From NCBI GenBank assembly GCA_025642065.1, contig JAODUP010000716.1, positions 1-64,000 of the forward strand: a DNA stretch of 64,000 nt, read 5' to 3'. Position 1 is the stretch's first letter, and each line of letters opens with the position of its first letter. Positions 1-11,049 of the stretch are shown piece after piece. The stretch is from Paralvinella palmiformis (lineage: Eukaryota; Annelida; Polychaeta; Terebellida; Alvinellidae). A program made the position numbers and the translations under genes. The notes beneath the pieces were generated by a model that did no database searches, was not told where the DNA came from, and saw only the letters and a program-made list of their open reading frames with translations.

Positions 1-54
1 TAAATCTAAAATGTTGTACATCACATATTTATACATACATATACCTATGCATGT

Positions 55-180
55 ATTTGGGCTACTCATCAGCCTGTGGGTCCCAGCTAATGTGCTTTTA
101 GTACGCCACAAATAAGTCACGACCACAGGGAAGCGGCTACATGGAGGCTACGTACAAAAGCGGAAGCGCGTACAAAAAAT
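55..180. repeat. Dispersed repeat, copy 1 (partner at 25225-25330)
   Basis: The stretch with CAGCCTGTGGGTCCCAGCTA and then ACGACCACAGGGAA recurs at 25225-25330 in the same orientation with substitutions. In the second copy a long (GT)n tract follows. No coding potential is seen and the family is not recognised. Confidence 0.6.
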
Positions 181-389
181 ACCATTTGACACCACAGCTC
201 GCAGTAAACAACACGTGCGTGTGGTTCAATATTTAGTACATACACAAAATAACTACTTTGAAGCCATAGGTTTAAATTCAATAGTAATTTTCTATTATTC
301 AAATAAAACGTATTTATAGAATATTTCGACAACCTAGATGCTGACCTCTGAGTTCGAATAATTAAACAAACCCTACCTATATCAATCGT

Positions 390-485
390 ATCGATAGACG
401 TCCGTGTGTGCGTGCGTGTGTGCGTATGCATATGTGTGTGTGTGTTTGTGTGTGTGCGTGTGTGCATGTGTGTGCGTCCGTGAGT
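390..485. repeat. Imperfect (TG)n microsatellite
   Basis: TG-rich run interrupted by CG and CA dinucleotides. It sits at the edge of the repeat that follows, as the (TG) or (CA) runs do in the copies near 5.2 kb and 14.8 kb. The ORF across it is a low-complexity artefact. Confidence 0.85.
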
Positions 486-800
486 CCACATTTATACTAA
501 CTCTAATTAAAATTTCAAATAATCAACAACATTGCCTTGAAGTATTTCCTGAGAAATGCAAAAATAAATCCTAAAGTTTGCTCAATAATTAATATCATTT
601 ATCAAAATATGGTAAATAGAGTACAGATATTCAATAAGGTTACGCCTGAACACCGATAAGTACGTGCATTGTGGCCACTCTCCGTGCATCAAAGTTTCCT
701 GTCATCAATGTAATGAAAGCCATATCTTGAAAATGAAAAAAGGTTAAGGATTAACATGAAAGAATAATTATTATGAGCATCTTAAAATCGAATACATCTA
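486..800 (+). repeat. Diverged third copy of the minisatellite-bearing repeat
   Basis: Shares ordered blocks with 5300-5530 and, reverse-complemented, with 14540-14740: a segment with TATCAAAA..GGTAAA.AGAGTA, then ATTCAATAAGGTTAC, then TTGTGGCCACT. Homology fades near 800, where the 60-bp minisatellite would begin; only one degraded unit can be seen. It shows that this sequence occurs at least three times in the window. Confidence 0.6.
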
Positions 801-1049
801 TTTGGCGGTAGGTGAAGTTTGATGCAAGAGGTAAATAATATTATTTTCCCCTTTGTTATTTATATGTTTAAAAAATCTGTATTTGTTATTTTCTTGTTTT
901 TTACTTATCTCTACAACAACCATCAGCAGTATACATTCTAAGGTATAGACATTATATAGAGAGAGCTGCTTGGTTAAACTGAGTTAGAGCAGTAAGAAGT
1001 TCTTCTTATTTGTTTTATCGCCATTTGATATATTTACGGAGCTAGTGAG
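801..1049. other. No gene seen
   Basis: AT-rich sequence with no ORF, splice-flanked exon or repeat that I can recognise. Confidence 0.5.
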
Positions 1050-1074
1050 CTGATAGACAGACAGACAGACAGAC

Positions 1075-1147
<73 letters not shown>

Positions 1148-1447
1148 GAGAGGGGTAGACGAAAGAGACGGTGGAGAGAGAAGGGAGTGAATGAGTTAGA
1201 TAGGGTGGACAGAAAGAGGAGAGATAGAATGAGTAATAGAGAGGCGGTAGAGAGGGGAATAGGCAGAAAGAGATAAGAGAGAGATAGAGCAAGGGAGGGA
1301 TAGAGAGAGAAAGAGAGACGAGACAGAACGAGGCGGAAAGAGATTGATTGGTTAATAGATAGATAGATAGATAGATATTGACAGAAAGAGAGAGAGAGAG
1401 GGAGGGGAGAGAGAGGGTGGGTGAGAAAGAGTAGGAGAGAGAAGGAA
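1050..1447. repeat. GA-rich microsatellite complex
   Basis: (GACA)n at about 1057-1080 runs into a pure (GA)n tract to about 1142. About 300 bp of interrupted GA-rich purine sequence follows, with a short (AGAT)n near 1357-1378. The long purine strand bias makes both minus-strand ORFs here Ser/Leu artefacts. Confidence 0.9.
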
Positions 1448-1850
1448 AGTATATAACCATGCATTGTCAAAATATATTGCAATATTTGGCTATGTTAAAC
1501 TCCAATGATCCATATTGGACTTGCATATAGTGTTCATCAACTTGACCATTGCAAGATCATTATCTAAAATAAAGCCTATAATATTTATATGCATGGAAGA
1601 AATCATATTATAAATGTCTATGTTAATACGATGATTTGTACTTTTCCGTATATCACATTTGGATTAGAAAAACAATAAGTTTTATCTTACCCGTGTTAAA
1701 CTTCAGCGTGTTGCAGTTATTCCAAATGATTATGTCGGAATATACACTACATTAATGATCGGTTATCATATCATTGGCTTTAACTTCACGTAGATCTTGG
1801 ATTTACCGATATAACAATGATATATAATATTATGCTGTTTTATAATTTCC

Positions 1851-2313
1851 CTAACCGTTTGGGACTTTTCCTATACATGTTATACTTATTTGGTTCGAAA
1901 AGAAATCCCTGTTATATAGTAAAATGAAAACGTACATTTCGTGATGTTTCATCCAGAAAGGCTTTACACAGGTTAAAGACATTTTCTTGAGTCCAAAGCT
2001 ACTTTTTGTACACTTCAATAGTTTTGGGAGATAGGTTTTATCATAGGTTGTAGATAAATTGAAAAACGAAGAAAGCAGCCATGTATCCTTCACCATCAGT
2101 TTTAGCAATGTCACCGTGTCCTGTAAAGAGGCCAGTTTCTGTTGAATGTCTGCAATACGGAGACTACACTCTAAGCTATCTTCTATAATCATGAGCGTAA
2201 AAACAATTTTAATCGAAGCGGATTCTTCTTTAATTGGTAATATCAATTCTTCAAGTAAATTGATCAAATTTCGTAAACATAAAATCCATCTTTGGGCCCA
2301 TTTCGCACTAAGG
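1851..2313 (-). CDS. Unidentified ORF, possibly an exon or a transposon remnant
   Basis: An open frame of about 150 codons runs on the minus strand from 2313 to 1851. Its composition looks like protein rather than translated noise, with leucine/isoleucine heptad-like stretches (IADIQQKLASLQDTV) and few low-complexity runs. There is no ATG at its 5' end. Instead a plausible acceptor (CCTTAG) sits at the first in-frame codon, so it may be an internal exon or the decayed body of a mobile element. I do not recognise the family. The open frame could also be chance. Confidence 0.3.
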
Positions 2314-3970
2314 TTTTAAATATGAATCAATTATTAAAAAACTACAACCATTAAACTAATTATTGATTTGTTTGCGTTTAGGCCCCAACGAAGAATGTGG
2401 GAGCACTCAACAGCTTGCAACTAACATCTGCCACATAACAGGAAGATATCGAAATAATTATTAAATATTATATATTATAAAGAATCATAGATATAGCTAA
2501 AGTTACTAACTTGGTACTACACACGTAGGCAACCAAAAAGAAATCTACAAGACGAAGATGCCATCCTCAGCTTGTAGTTGGTCTTATTTCTCTTGTTTAG
2601 GTATATGAATGTAATTATGTTATTATTTTATTTTTGTTTGTTTGTTAATTATTGCTCTCATGTGTATTTTATGAAAATATCATACCTCTCTCTCTCTGTC
2701 TCTTTCTCTCTCTCTATCTTTCTATTTGCGGTAGAGGTACATTTAACATGTTGTTAATATCAGGTGTTTAATTACGTCAAACGTCAGTACTGGAGTACGA
2801 CCAGCTGCCATTTTATGCCGCTCTATGGTTACCTTAAACCATTCGACTGATGGTAATTTCATGACGTAACGTCCTATACATGTTTACATATCACTTAGAT
2901 AGAAATTGATATTGCTTTGATTTTGTTTTACAAACATTTCCGAAACAATTACCATTAGATCCACCTGTTCCTATTGTTTTTTTTTAGAAAATTGAAACCG
3001 CGCTATGATATTTAATTAAAACGAATATTGTGATTTAGATATTGCAACATACGCATCCCTAATACAAGATTGAGTGTAAATCTGAATAACGACGAATTTG
3101 TTTTCCGCTAGAACAAGGTAAGCATAGATCATCCACTGGTTTAAAGTTACGGATTTTCATCTCAACTTAACAATTCAGTCTAACAAACATATCTTAATTG
3201 CAGCACGAAATCGTTAACGTAGTTTGACTTAATCTCCAGATAATGTACTTATCAAATGTGTGGGGGGTGTACGTTACGCCGGTAACGTTATGCGTTCCTA
3301 AGGTATGTTGTAATCTATTCTTTTCCTTGTTTGTAAAACATACGTTTGTCCCTCAGTAACTCTACAAATAATTATTAATATTATCTATTTTATCCAGATG
3401 CCTCTTATTGCAGTCATAATCCATGAATTTATTGTTACTAACTTTTGTTATGATCGTTTTGACGGTTATATGGGTAGATTGTGTCACTCCGGTAAGCTAA
3501 TAATATAATTCCTTTTGATTTTAAGCTGAAATAGCAACTCCCGAAATCGTAAAGTGATTGTTGGCTGTAGCATTGAGGCAGGACAATATATTAGCTTGTA
3601 ATAGTATTTATTGCCAAAGTCAAGGTTGATGATTGACATACTTTAGGCTCCTAAGTGCTTAGCATCCAACAAATAAAACAAAATTAAACGTGCGGGTGAC
3701 GACCTATTTGGCCCCAAGAACAATACACACAAAGGTTATATACGATCATTACAAATAATGCTTCCGCACACCTTTGGCCGTTACAGTGGTATTTTGAAGG
3801 TATATAAAATGCTGAGGTTTTATGCCAAGAAACAGAAAAAATAAATACACTTGATAGTTTGAAGAATATCAGAAAAACAGTATTTCGGGTTAATGCAATT
3901 TCAAAGATTGTGAATAATAAAACTAGCATCGTTTATATTTATATATATATACTTTCATGTATATTCCATT
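2314..3970. other. No gene seen
   Basis: AT-rich DNA with a short (CT)n tract at about 2683-2718. No coding region could be supported on either strand. Confidence 0.5.
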
Positions 3971-4028
3971 AAATAGAATGCAGTACAATAACTTAATTCA
4001 ATAGTATATGATGTCATTAAATCATTTA

Positions 4029-4482
4029 CAGAAATTCTTAATCCATGTCAGCCTACTCCATTTTAGAATGGTGGCTGATATACTATTTTAGTGATAGAGA
4101 ATTTTGTTGTAAACGTCTTTTTGGATTTACTGTTTATACATGAGAATAACTTATAGATAGAATTAGTCTAGCCTATCATCTAGTATTACTTTCAAATACT
4201 TATCAGCAATAATTCCTTGATAATTCAAGCATTATTTGTTTAATATTACAATTATCACAACGTCGATTACCACAATTACAACGCCAGCCCCGACTGTGTA
4301 CGACTGTGTTGCAGACAATCCATGTACTTTTGAAAATATTCAACAAGGCAAGTACTACTTTCCACATCATAATCCCACTAGATGTATTCAATGTGGCGCG
4401 TCTAGAGGATGCTTAGTAATGCCAGTAAGAGCCGAGCACCGTTTGGGATTCCGATCTAATCACATGTAATAACGCACCTTGA
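4029..4482 (+). pseudogene. Decayed EGF plus CBM14 exons, partial copy of the 17.7-19.9 kb gene
   Basis: At 4029-4150 an acceptor-like TTTACAG is followed by a segment alignable to the second EGF exon of the live gene (NPCQ and NGG remain), but it carries in-frame stops. At about 4251-4469 the CBM14 exon is recognisable: Thr-rich linker, then YDC, NPC, ENIQQG, YYF, HH.PT and C-x5-C. The AG acceptor present in the live copy (ATATCATAG) is lost here (ATATTACAAT). A frameshift after VMP replaces the conserved APGTVW..TCN ending and removes the last two cysteines. No EGF1 or signal-peptide exon is visible upstream, so only the 3' part of the gene was duplicated. Confidence 0.75.
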
Positions 4483-5224
4483 TGTATTTACTCAATACGA
4501 TTATTGCTAATCATTGTTGTTTACAAATAAAATAGTAAATTAAAATTAACAGTGAAATTAAGAAATAAAAGGTTAAAATATAAATATAATCTTTCCGACA
4601 AAAGAAAGTGAATACATAAAAGCATGTTACTGACCTTTACAAGTTTACTAAGACAATTAAACCTCAACATATGTCATTAATTTTGTGATGTCATGTATTA
4701 TTTTCCTTGATTACCTAAACATTAGTTTAAAAAATGTCTATTCCAAAGTGTAGTTATATCATTATGACTGAATAAAATACATAGTGCACTACATCAATAA
4801 AAGTCACTTTTTATAAACCACATTCAAAATCTTCAACCAAAGTTAAATTATTGTACATCTTTAATAAATAAATAGCAAAGAAATCATTTTTCTCAAACTG
4901 AGCTGGATAAAACCGTAACATGTTTGTAACGTAATCGTATCAATTATATAATACGAGGTTCTACAAAATGACGACTTGAATTAAGTTATTGGTCACCAAA
5001 CCTATGTCGAATGACAATTTATATTCTTCTATAAATTATGATAAAACCATAAACAATAAAAATTCCAATGAAGCATCATTGCCATGAAGCATTTTATTAT
5101 CATCTGCAAGTTTCTTATTAGTTTGTTTTTATTACTGGTTCTACTCACATAACAATATTAAAATATGATGGGGCCACATGTTACCCTTGGATGAAGAATA
5201 ACGCAACAAGCAAGTGTTTGCACA

Positions 5225-5300
5225 ATACTATTTCCAGAAGTTGATGTATGTATGCGCCCGTGTGTGTACGTGCATGTGTGTATGGGTGTATGTTTGTGTA
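5225..5300. repeat. Imperfect (TG)n tract
   Basis: TG-rich interrupted run at the start of the minisatellite-bearing block. It corresponds to the pure (AC)n at 14758-14842 in the inverted copy. Confidence 0.7.
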
Positions 5301-5496
5301 TATTCATTTATGCTAACTAGTATTAGAATTCCAGATAACCAAGCAATAAAATATAATTAATGTACTTTATCAAAACCTGGTAAACAGAGTAAAGATATTC
5401 AATAAGGTTACCCCTAAAGGCTGTTAGCTATCTGTATTGTGGCCACTTTCCATGTAGCTTCATTATATCAATATCTTGACAAATTTATTTTGATGA

Positions 5497-5676
5497 CTGA
5501 AAGAATTTAAGGGTTAAGATAAAAGGATCTTAAACCTATTTCTATTACAACTACTACTGAAAGAATTTAAGGGTTAAGATAAAAGGATCTTAAACCTATT
5601 TCTACTACAACTACTACTGAAAGAATTTAAGGGTTAAGACAAAAGGATCTTAAACCTATTTCTACTACTACTACTA
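5497..5676 (+). repeat. 60-bp minisatellite, 3 units
   Basis: Units start with CTGAAAGAATTTAAGGGTTA at 5497, 5557 and 5617. They are nearly identical; one T/C change and one T/C change in the ACTACTACT part are visible. The inverted copy at 14187-14546 has six units, so the array length differs between the two arms. Confidence 0.95.
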
Positions 5677-5977
5677 GTGCTATTACTACCAGTAATCCTT
5701 ATACCTGGTGTATATATTTTATTCACTTAAATCTGCCCTGAAACATATGAGGAATCAATAGCAATTATCTCCTTACGATGATCACCTAAGTTAACTCAAC
5801 TTACGTCATTCATATTAAATGAGAAGATATTCTTGCATTTAGTGGATCACTAATAATGTGATAATTGGATAAATAAGAAATGGTTATTAGTAATAATAAA
5901 CTCATTGTTATTTGATGAACGGTCTAAATATGTATACAACCTATCCATATGAGAATATAATAAATATGTAAGTGGTA

Positions 5978-5983
5978 ATAATA

Positions 5984-6045
<62 letters not shown>
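5978..6045. repeat. (TA)n microsatellite
   Basis: Long (TA)n with one phase break near 6007. Confidence 0.95.
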
Positions 6046-6046
<1 letters not shown>

Positions 6047-6100
6047 GAATCTGGACAAAATTCCTGAATAAACCCCAAAGCCGAGGACAAAACAAATATT
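6044..6100 (-). repeat. (TA)n-associated repeat end, copy 1
   Basis: The segment GGGAATCTGGACAAAATTCC..GCCGAGGACAAAAC abuts a (TA)n tract. Its reverse complement occurs at 7752-7812, also abutting (TA)n. The repeated GGACAAAA motif and the TA context suggest the end of a small transposon that inserts at TA. Confidence 0.6.
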
Positions 6101-6835
6101 AAATTAAATAGTTAGGTTCCAATTTAATTTAATTGCACATTCTAGCTAACTGCTGGTACCATTTATTACCCAAGGTTTCACACAAAATATTCTTTGAGAA
6201 ACAGTGAGTACAAAGTGGCAGTAATCAAGCCAAATATGATGACTTAGCAATTTTGAGTAAAGGTCAGTTAAATGTCAAGGTTAATATTTTATATGACATG
6301 CACAACTAGATGTAACTGTTGGTACCATTACCTGAGGTTGATAACAAACATTTATATGAGACATAATTTCATTTTGACAGCGGAATATATAATTATAAAT
6401 ATTCCATTCAAACACATTTACAAAAGTAAACAGCAGTAAACTATGTAGTGCACACGATTTGCATAATTTGGGCTGTCACACACAACATTATCATCATTAT
6501 GTTTTGAACATGGAAATTTGAACTCTTCTCACTTGATAGCACTAGCAGGTGCATCATCTTCTTTCTTCTCCTCCTGTTCCACAGATGACTCTGAATAGAT
6601 TTGATAATTAACTTGTAAATTAAGAATACCTCATTTGAACAACAATGGATTGTAAGGAAGGGTTTATTATTTACTATGTTAGTATGTACTGACATGCAGG
6701 AAGTGAAGCATTCTCCTCAGATGAGTTTTTATAATTTAACAGAACTTTTCCTCTTATAATGATAATAATCAAATACGTAATTACTCACCTTTGACATAAT
6801 CATGGTACTGTTTATGGTATCCTAGTTTTCTCTTA
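6101..6835. other. No gene seen
   Basis: AT-rich DNA. The short ORFs show no family features or splice support. Confidence 0.5.
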
Positions 6836-6837
6836 CA

Positions 6838-7475
6838 GCTAAGTTATCTCTTTCACAACTCCGAACTCATGTGGTCTCGAATCTACTTTATTTCTCTACT
6901 CAAAACTGTAAAAAACTATACACTCCTCGAAACTCTTATCGAAACTCACTCCCCAAAATCTACTAAAACCCGGATATTTATAGGGAATTGTCCCCTCAGC
7001 CCCGTCAGCGTTGTTGTCCGGTAGACCCCGCATAGTCACCTGGTCTAATCAGCGGCGACTTGGCCGAGTCGAGACCAATCCCTCGCTAAAACTCCCCCCA
7101 CACATTCAAACAGGTATATAAAGGGGACCACCCCAGCATAATCAGCGTGTTGTCCAGTGGAGACTAGCATGTCCCTTGATCCAATCTCCGCTGACTCCGC
7201 TGTACCATTACAAACATTCAAACAAAGCTTTCACTCATTCAACCCACACCACAAAAACATTAATACAGTACAAACCCAACCAAACCCCGCGGCTACGATA
7301 TCTACACTGGTGCGATCCCAACAACCGGCCGGCCACAAATCCCCAATCGGCACCGAACGGGTGACCACCGACTTCTGTCGCACACCAATCAATAGGAGCA
7401 CTATGGTTTCGCACCCATTGACCTCACAATTCGTCGGCCACAAACCTTAAAGCGGCACGAACGGCGAATACTAAT
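6838..7475 (+). repeat. 638-bp interspersed repeat with two TATA-like units, copy 1
   Basis: It begins at GCTAAGTT and ends at GCGAATACTAAT, bounds defined by comparison with 58971-59863; homology stops at both ends. It is more GC-rich than its surroundings. It contains a tandem-like pair of about 55 bp units at about 6978 and 7115: each has TATAAAGGG or TATAAAGGGG, then CCCC..CAGC, then CAGCGTGTTGTCC or a close variant. The two copies differ by scattered substitutions. The ORFs across it are not conserved in a coding manner. The class is unknown (MITE, Helitron-like or solo-LTR relic). Confidence 0.8.
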
Positions 7476-7751
7476 TCTCCATAACGTAAACTAATTCGAC
7501 AACCGACCATCACTTTACAATCAGAGGATGGTTCTACAGTTGTTCTTTCATTATGATATGTATACACACTCTCTCTAGTCTATAATCATGACATTTGAAT
7601 CAATAGTATCATAAATGTAATTAATAACCAAGTACAGTTTTATTGTATTAGCCTGTAACGATTACAGAAAGGATGACTAGATAATGGCAAAGGAACAATT
7701 GTTTTTCTTTTGCAATTTGAACGGTTAGATCTTGATCTACAAGGAGCATCT

Positions 7752-7808
7752 TTTAATATTTGTTTTGTCCTCGGCTTAGGGGGTTTATTCGGGGATTTTG
7801 TCCGGATT

Positions 7809-7812
<4 letters not shown>
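7752..7812 (+). repeat. (TA)n-associated repeat end, copy 2
   Basis: Reverse complement of 6044-6100, running directly into the (TA)n at 7812-7869. Confidence 0.6.

Positions 7813-7870
<58 letters not shown>
7812..7870. repeat. (TA)n microsatellite
   Basis: Nearly uninterrupted (TA)n of about 58 bp. Confidence 0.95.
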
Positions 7871-8014
7871 CACACTTCACTTAACTACCACCTTAATATC
7901 TTTAACATATTGTTTAATATACCTACCGATTATCATGGATTTGTCAGAGAGGTTCGATGAAACCGCCAAATTAAAGGCATCAACAAAATGTCGTCACTTC
8001 CTGGCTTCGATCAT

Positions 8015-8335
8015 CATAACGTGAAGTTACTAAATGTATACGTAGTATTTACGTAAAATGTACGTGTTGAAAATTACCAGTGACAAACATATTGACACGT
8101 CGCTATCGACACGTAACATACACGTAAAACACGTCGCGATACGTAACGAACGTTTTGACCTAAGCCACTTCGCTGTTTCCATATGTAGGTAGTATACACA
8201 ATAACATCTGATCATTTACAGTGTTCAACAGACTATTATGTTGGTTGAGGCATCGAAAGCCTATAAAAGACCCAACCCTTCACTCTGATTAAAGAACAAC
8301 ATTCCACGCCGAATCTGTCGGATGTCTGTTGATGC
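8015..8335 (+). promoter_or_regulatory. Candidate promoter: dense ACGT cluster followed by TATAAAAG
   Basis: Ten ACGT tetranucleotides fall between 8019 and 8153 (8019, 8040, 8051, 8062, 8097, 8111, 8122, 8131, 8141, 8150), several as TACGTA or CACGT. At 8262 there is TATAAAAG. About 80 bp further on, a segment with GGTTATTGGAACCCAG could be the start of a retroelement leader. ACGT cores are bound by bZIP, bHLH-PAS and bHLH factors in general. Whether this is a cellular promoter or the U3 of a degraded LTR is not decided by the sequence. Confidence 0.35.
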
Positions 8336-8395
8336 AGTTGACATCAGCAGCATTTGTTTGGTTATTGGAACCCAGAATGAAGGCCAACATCTGGA

Positions 8396-8610
8396 GTGTA
8401 TGTTATTACGTATAGGTTTCCTTTAGTGGAGCGGCATAGCTCAACATATAAAACCAATTGTTCATTTTGTGATAGAAGCACCAAATTTGGCAGATGTGTT
8501 GACATATATCTTGGAAACAGATATTGGATATTAGGCCATCGCAAATTCGTACCCTGGTGGCCGTGGCAGCCATTTTTCAAAATTACCACCAGTGGTTGGT
8601 AAAAACTATC
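8396..8610. other. Unidentified conserved-looking segment
   Basis: Open on both strands for 68 and 103 codons. The composition is more complex than the flanks and resembles a dispersed element, but I cannot name it and see no second copy in the window. Confidence 0.25.
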
Positions 8611-8619
8611 TAGATAATT

Positions 8620-9870
8620 GAAGTCACATGCAATAATGGACATAATTGAGATTCTAATAACACCGAGAGACAAAGAGAGAGAAGTAATTTGTCATTTCAT
8701 GATAGTATAATTTGATTATATAGTGCCACAAATGAATAAAAACTGTTCTCATAGTATTATTTTGTCAGATGGTAGATACTACAGCAAACTTTGTTTATTT
8801 TATTTAGAAAAGTACAGTAGTACACCTATTTTTATGTAGAATGTTGATTTATCATTGATAAAAAAACATCTTATCTCTTCCAACTATTGTAGCGTAATCT
8901 GGAAATTACTACATAGACCAATTTGCATACAGTTTTGCGGGCGATTGGTAAGTAATATTTAGCTTTAATCCCTTGATAAATGATTTATTTAACGATTCAT
9001 ATAAGTCTGGTAAGTAATAACTTGTCATATTTTAACTTCGCATGCGGTGAAGAGGTAGTGTTAGTTTACGAGTGCTTCATGGTATAACACTTTTTCGTGA
9101 GAGTGAGCGATAATTAATGTATTAAAGTTTTATTAACCTATGCCTACTACAGGCAAATGTGGGCAAAATGAGATGATCCCGTTTTGCATATAGACGATAA
9201 CTGTTTAATGACCAACGGACATTTCAAATGTGTAACTTCTATGAATAATGGTTGTGTACCATAGGTCATACATTCACATCGGTCTCCCAAACCAGATCTA
9301 TAGTATAGGTTCGTCAGGCTTTGCCTACATTAGAACAGGTTTCTGAAAAAGCTAATTTTGGTTTGCAGACTTTTTGTGCCAACCATAGCTATAACTATTC
9401 ATCTCAGTAATGTTTATATAAATAAAACAAATTCACTGAAAGTTGACTATAGACATATTATATGTAGACAGAAATTGTGTTTATTTTTTAGTATTGATAC
9501 TAGTATAAGTACTTAAGTATTGTAGTACAACAACGAGTAGTGGTAGTTGTTCGAGTATAATGTATTAGTTCTAAAATATAAAACCTTCTTTATGATTAAT
9601 GTTAGACTGAATATATTATTGCAGGTCATATACTAATCAAGATAGTGGTGGTGGTGACTAATTGATTATATCAAAACAGTTTCTGCTAAAAGATTCTAAC
9701 ACCCTCAAAATCTTCTAATTCACAGTCTGCAAACAAGATCAACTGAGCACTCTGTGTAATCTGCCAACAAGACGGCAATGAAAGGTTAGCCTACCCAATG
9801 CTGACGAAGAGGAAGGATGCTGGGGGCGGATACACGTCGTTAGTTGAAAGTCGCTTGAAAATGAATGAAC
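8620..9870. other. No gene seen
   Basis: AT-rich intergenic DNA without supported features. Confidence 0.5.
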
Positions 9871-9878
9871 TAAATGAA

Positions 9879-11030
9879 CTACTCAGAACTATATAGATAG
9901 AGAAAGTGGATGAAGGTTAGGGGCTTGGAGTTGCTCTGGTGGTCAACAAATCTCGGTGGCAACAAACGTGCAGACTGGCCTTCAACAAGATACAGGATTA
10001 ATTGGCTGAGAAGATATGCAACAATGTCATAAACCGCAGTAACAAGTGCTTCTTGTGTCAAGATTTCTTCTAAACGGTGGACGTTCTTAAGATGGTAGTA
10101 GGCAGCTCGACATGCTGAAGTGTCATGTTCATTCATGCTAACACGTTTATAAAAATACCCCCTAGATTTATTATTGCAACAATAAGGGCAATGGAATATG
10201 TACTCATGCTGGTCTTTTTAGATATTTAACACAAGTCTTCAAAGAAGAGTATTAATTTAACTCATTGTCAAGATCCATGATTTCTACAAGTGATGTTTGA
10301 CTCTATATCGCTGGATAATGATCCCAAAGGACGGGTATATATCGTGACTATCAGAGGACCAAGACCTGAACCCTGTTGTACACCAGATAAGAATATGCTA
10401 CAAGATATGAGATAAGATAACATGAACATATAAGATATGAGATAAGATAACATGAACATACACTCTCTGGGAATGTTCTTTCAGACAGGATAGATATCAT
10501 TTAAGGTTTTTACTTAACTGACAGACCGAACATGTCTTTCAACCTAGAGAAAAGCACATTATGGTCAACTCTATCAAATGCAACAGACAGGTCCAGAGGA
10601 ACAAGTAATACTGGCTTACCTTGATCAATTGACATCGTAATATCATTTCCATCCGAACCAAGGCTATCTCAATGATGCGACAAATTTTATATGTAGAATG
10701 TAGTGATTCACTAAAATTATTATTGACTAAGTATTTATTTAGAAGGAAAACAACTGCCCTTTCTATAATTTTAGATATAAATATAAGATTTGAAATAGGT
10801 CTGTAATTGTTTAGAATATTACAGTTTAAATTATTTAAATAAAAAAAATTGTTTTACAACGGGAGGTTCAATGGATCTCATGGAAACTACCCATTTATTA
10901 ACTATTTTTCTAATCGGGTATATCAGAACATCCAGACATTCGTTCACAAGCCGTTTAGGCATAATTGCAACTGCACAAAAAGCATTAGATGATCTTTTCA
11001 CCAACATTAAGAAGAAGAATCCAACTTTTT
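9879..11030 (-). pseudogene. Decayed LINE copy: reverse transcriptase fragments
   Basis: Reading the minus strand, 11030-10500 matches 23585-24060 of the LINE at 22.2-24.8 kb nucleotide by nucleotide, with many changes. At 10400-10268 the RT motif SGVQQGSGLGPL..YTRPLG is readable. At 10140-9879 the thumb-side segment CRAAYYHLKNVHRL..LTQEALVTAV follows. That last part is missing from the larger copy at 22-24 kb, so this fragment supplies family structure the other has lost. Frameshifts and stops are frequent and it is not functional. A 30-bp tandem duplication interrupts it at 10403-10460. Confidence 0.7.
10403..10460. repeat. 30-bp tandem duplication
   Basis: Two units of AGATATGAGATAAGATAACA plus ten more bases, back to back inside the LINE relic. 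Confidence 0.9.
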
Positions 11031-11049
11031 TAGTACTTTATTTACCGGA

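Larger units (their letters stand above)
3975..6060. repeat. Left arm of a diverged inverted segmental duplication
   Basis: Matches the reverse complement of about 13890-18390 in the same order. The blocks are: intron before an EGF exon (3975-4028), the decayed EGF exon (4029-4150), the CBM14 exon (4236-4469), flanks with CTAAGACAATTAAA (near 4651) and CATTATGACTGAA (near 4761), the 60-bp minisatellite (5497-5676), and the tail to about 5970. The right arm is longer because a 2.25-kb repeat block and a LINE tail have inserted into it. Confidence 0.75.

Noticed and set aside
984..1482. Long Ser/Leu-rich ORFs on the minus strand
   Set aside because: They are translations of the GA-rich microsatellite, with no start context or non-repeat sequence.
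5497..5676. CRISPR-like regular 60-bp repeat
   Set aside because: The whole 60-bp unit is repeated without unique spacers, in clearly eukaryotic DNA; it is a minisatellite.
7157..7450. 97-codon ORF in the 638-bp repeat
   Set aside because: The second copy at 59553 on has indels and a different open length, and both strands are open. This is not a coding pattern.
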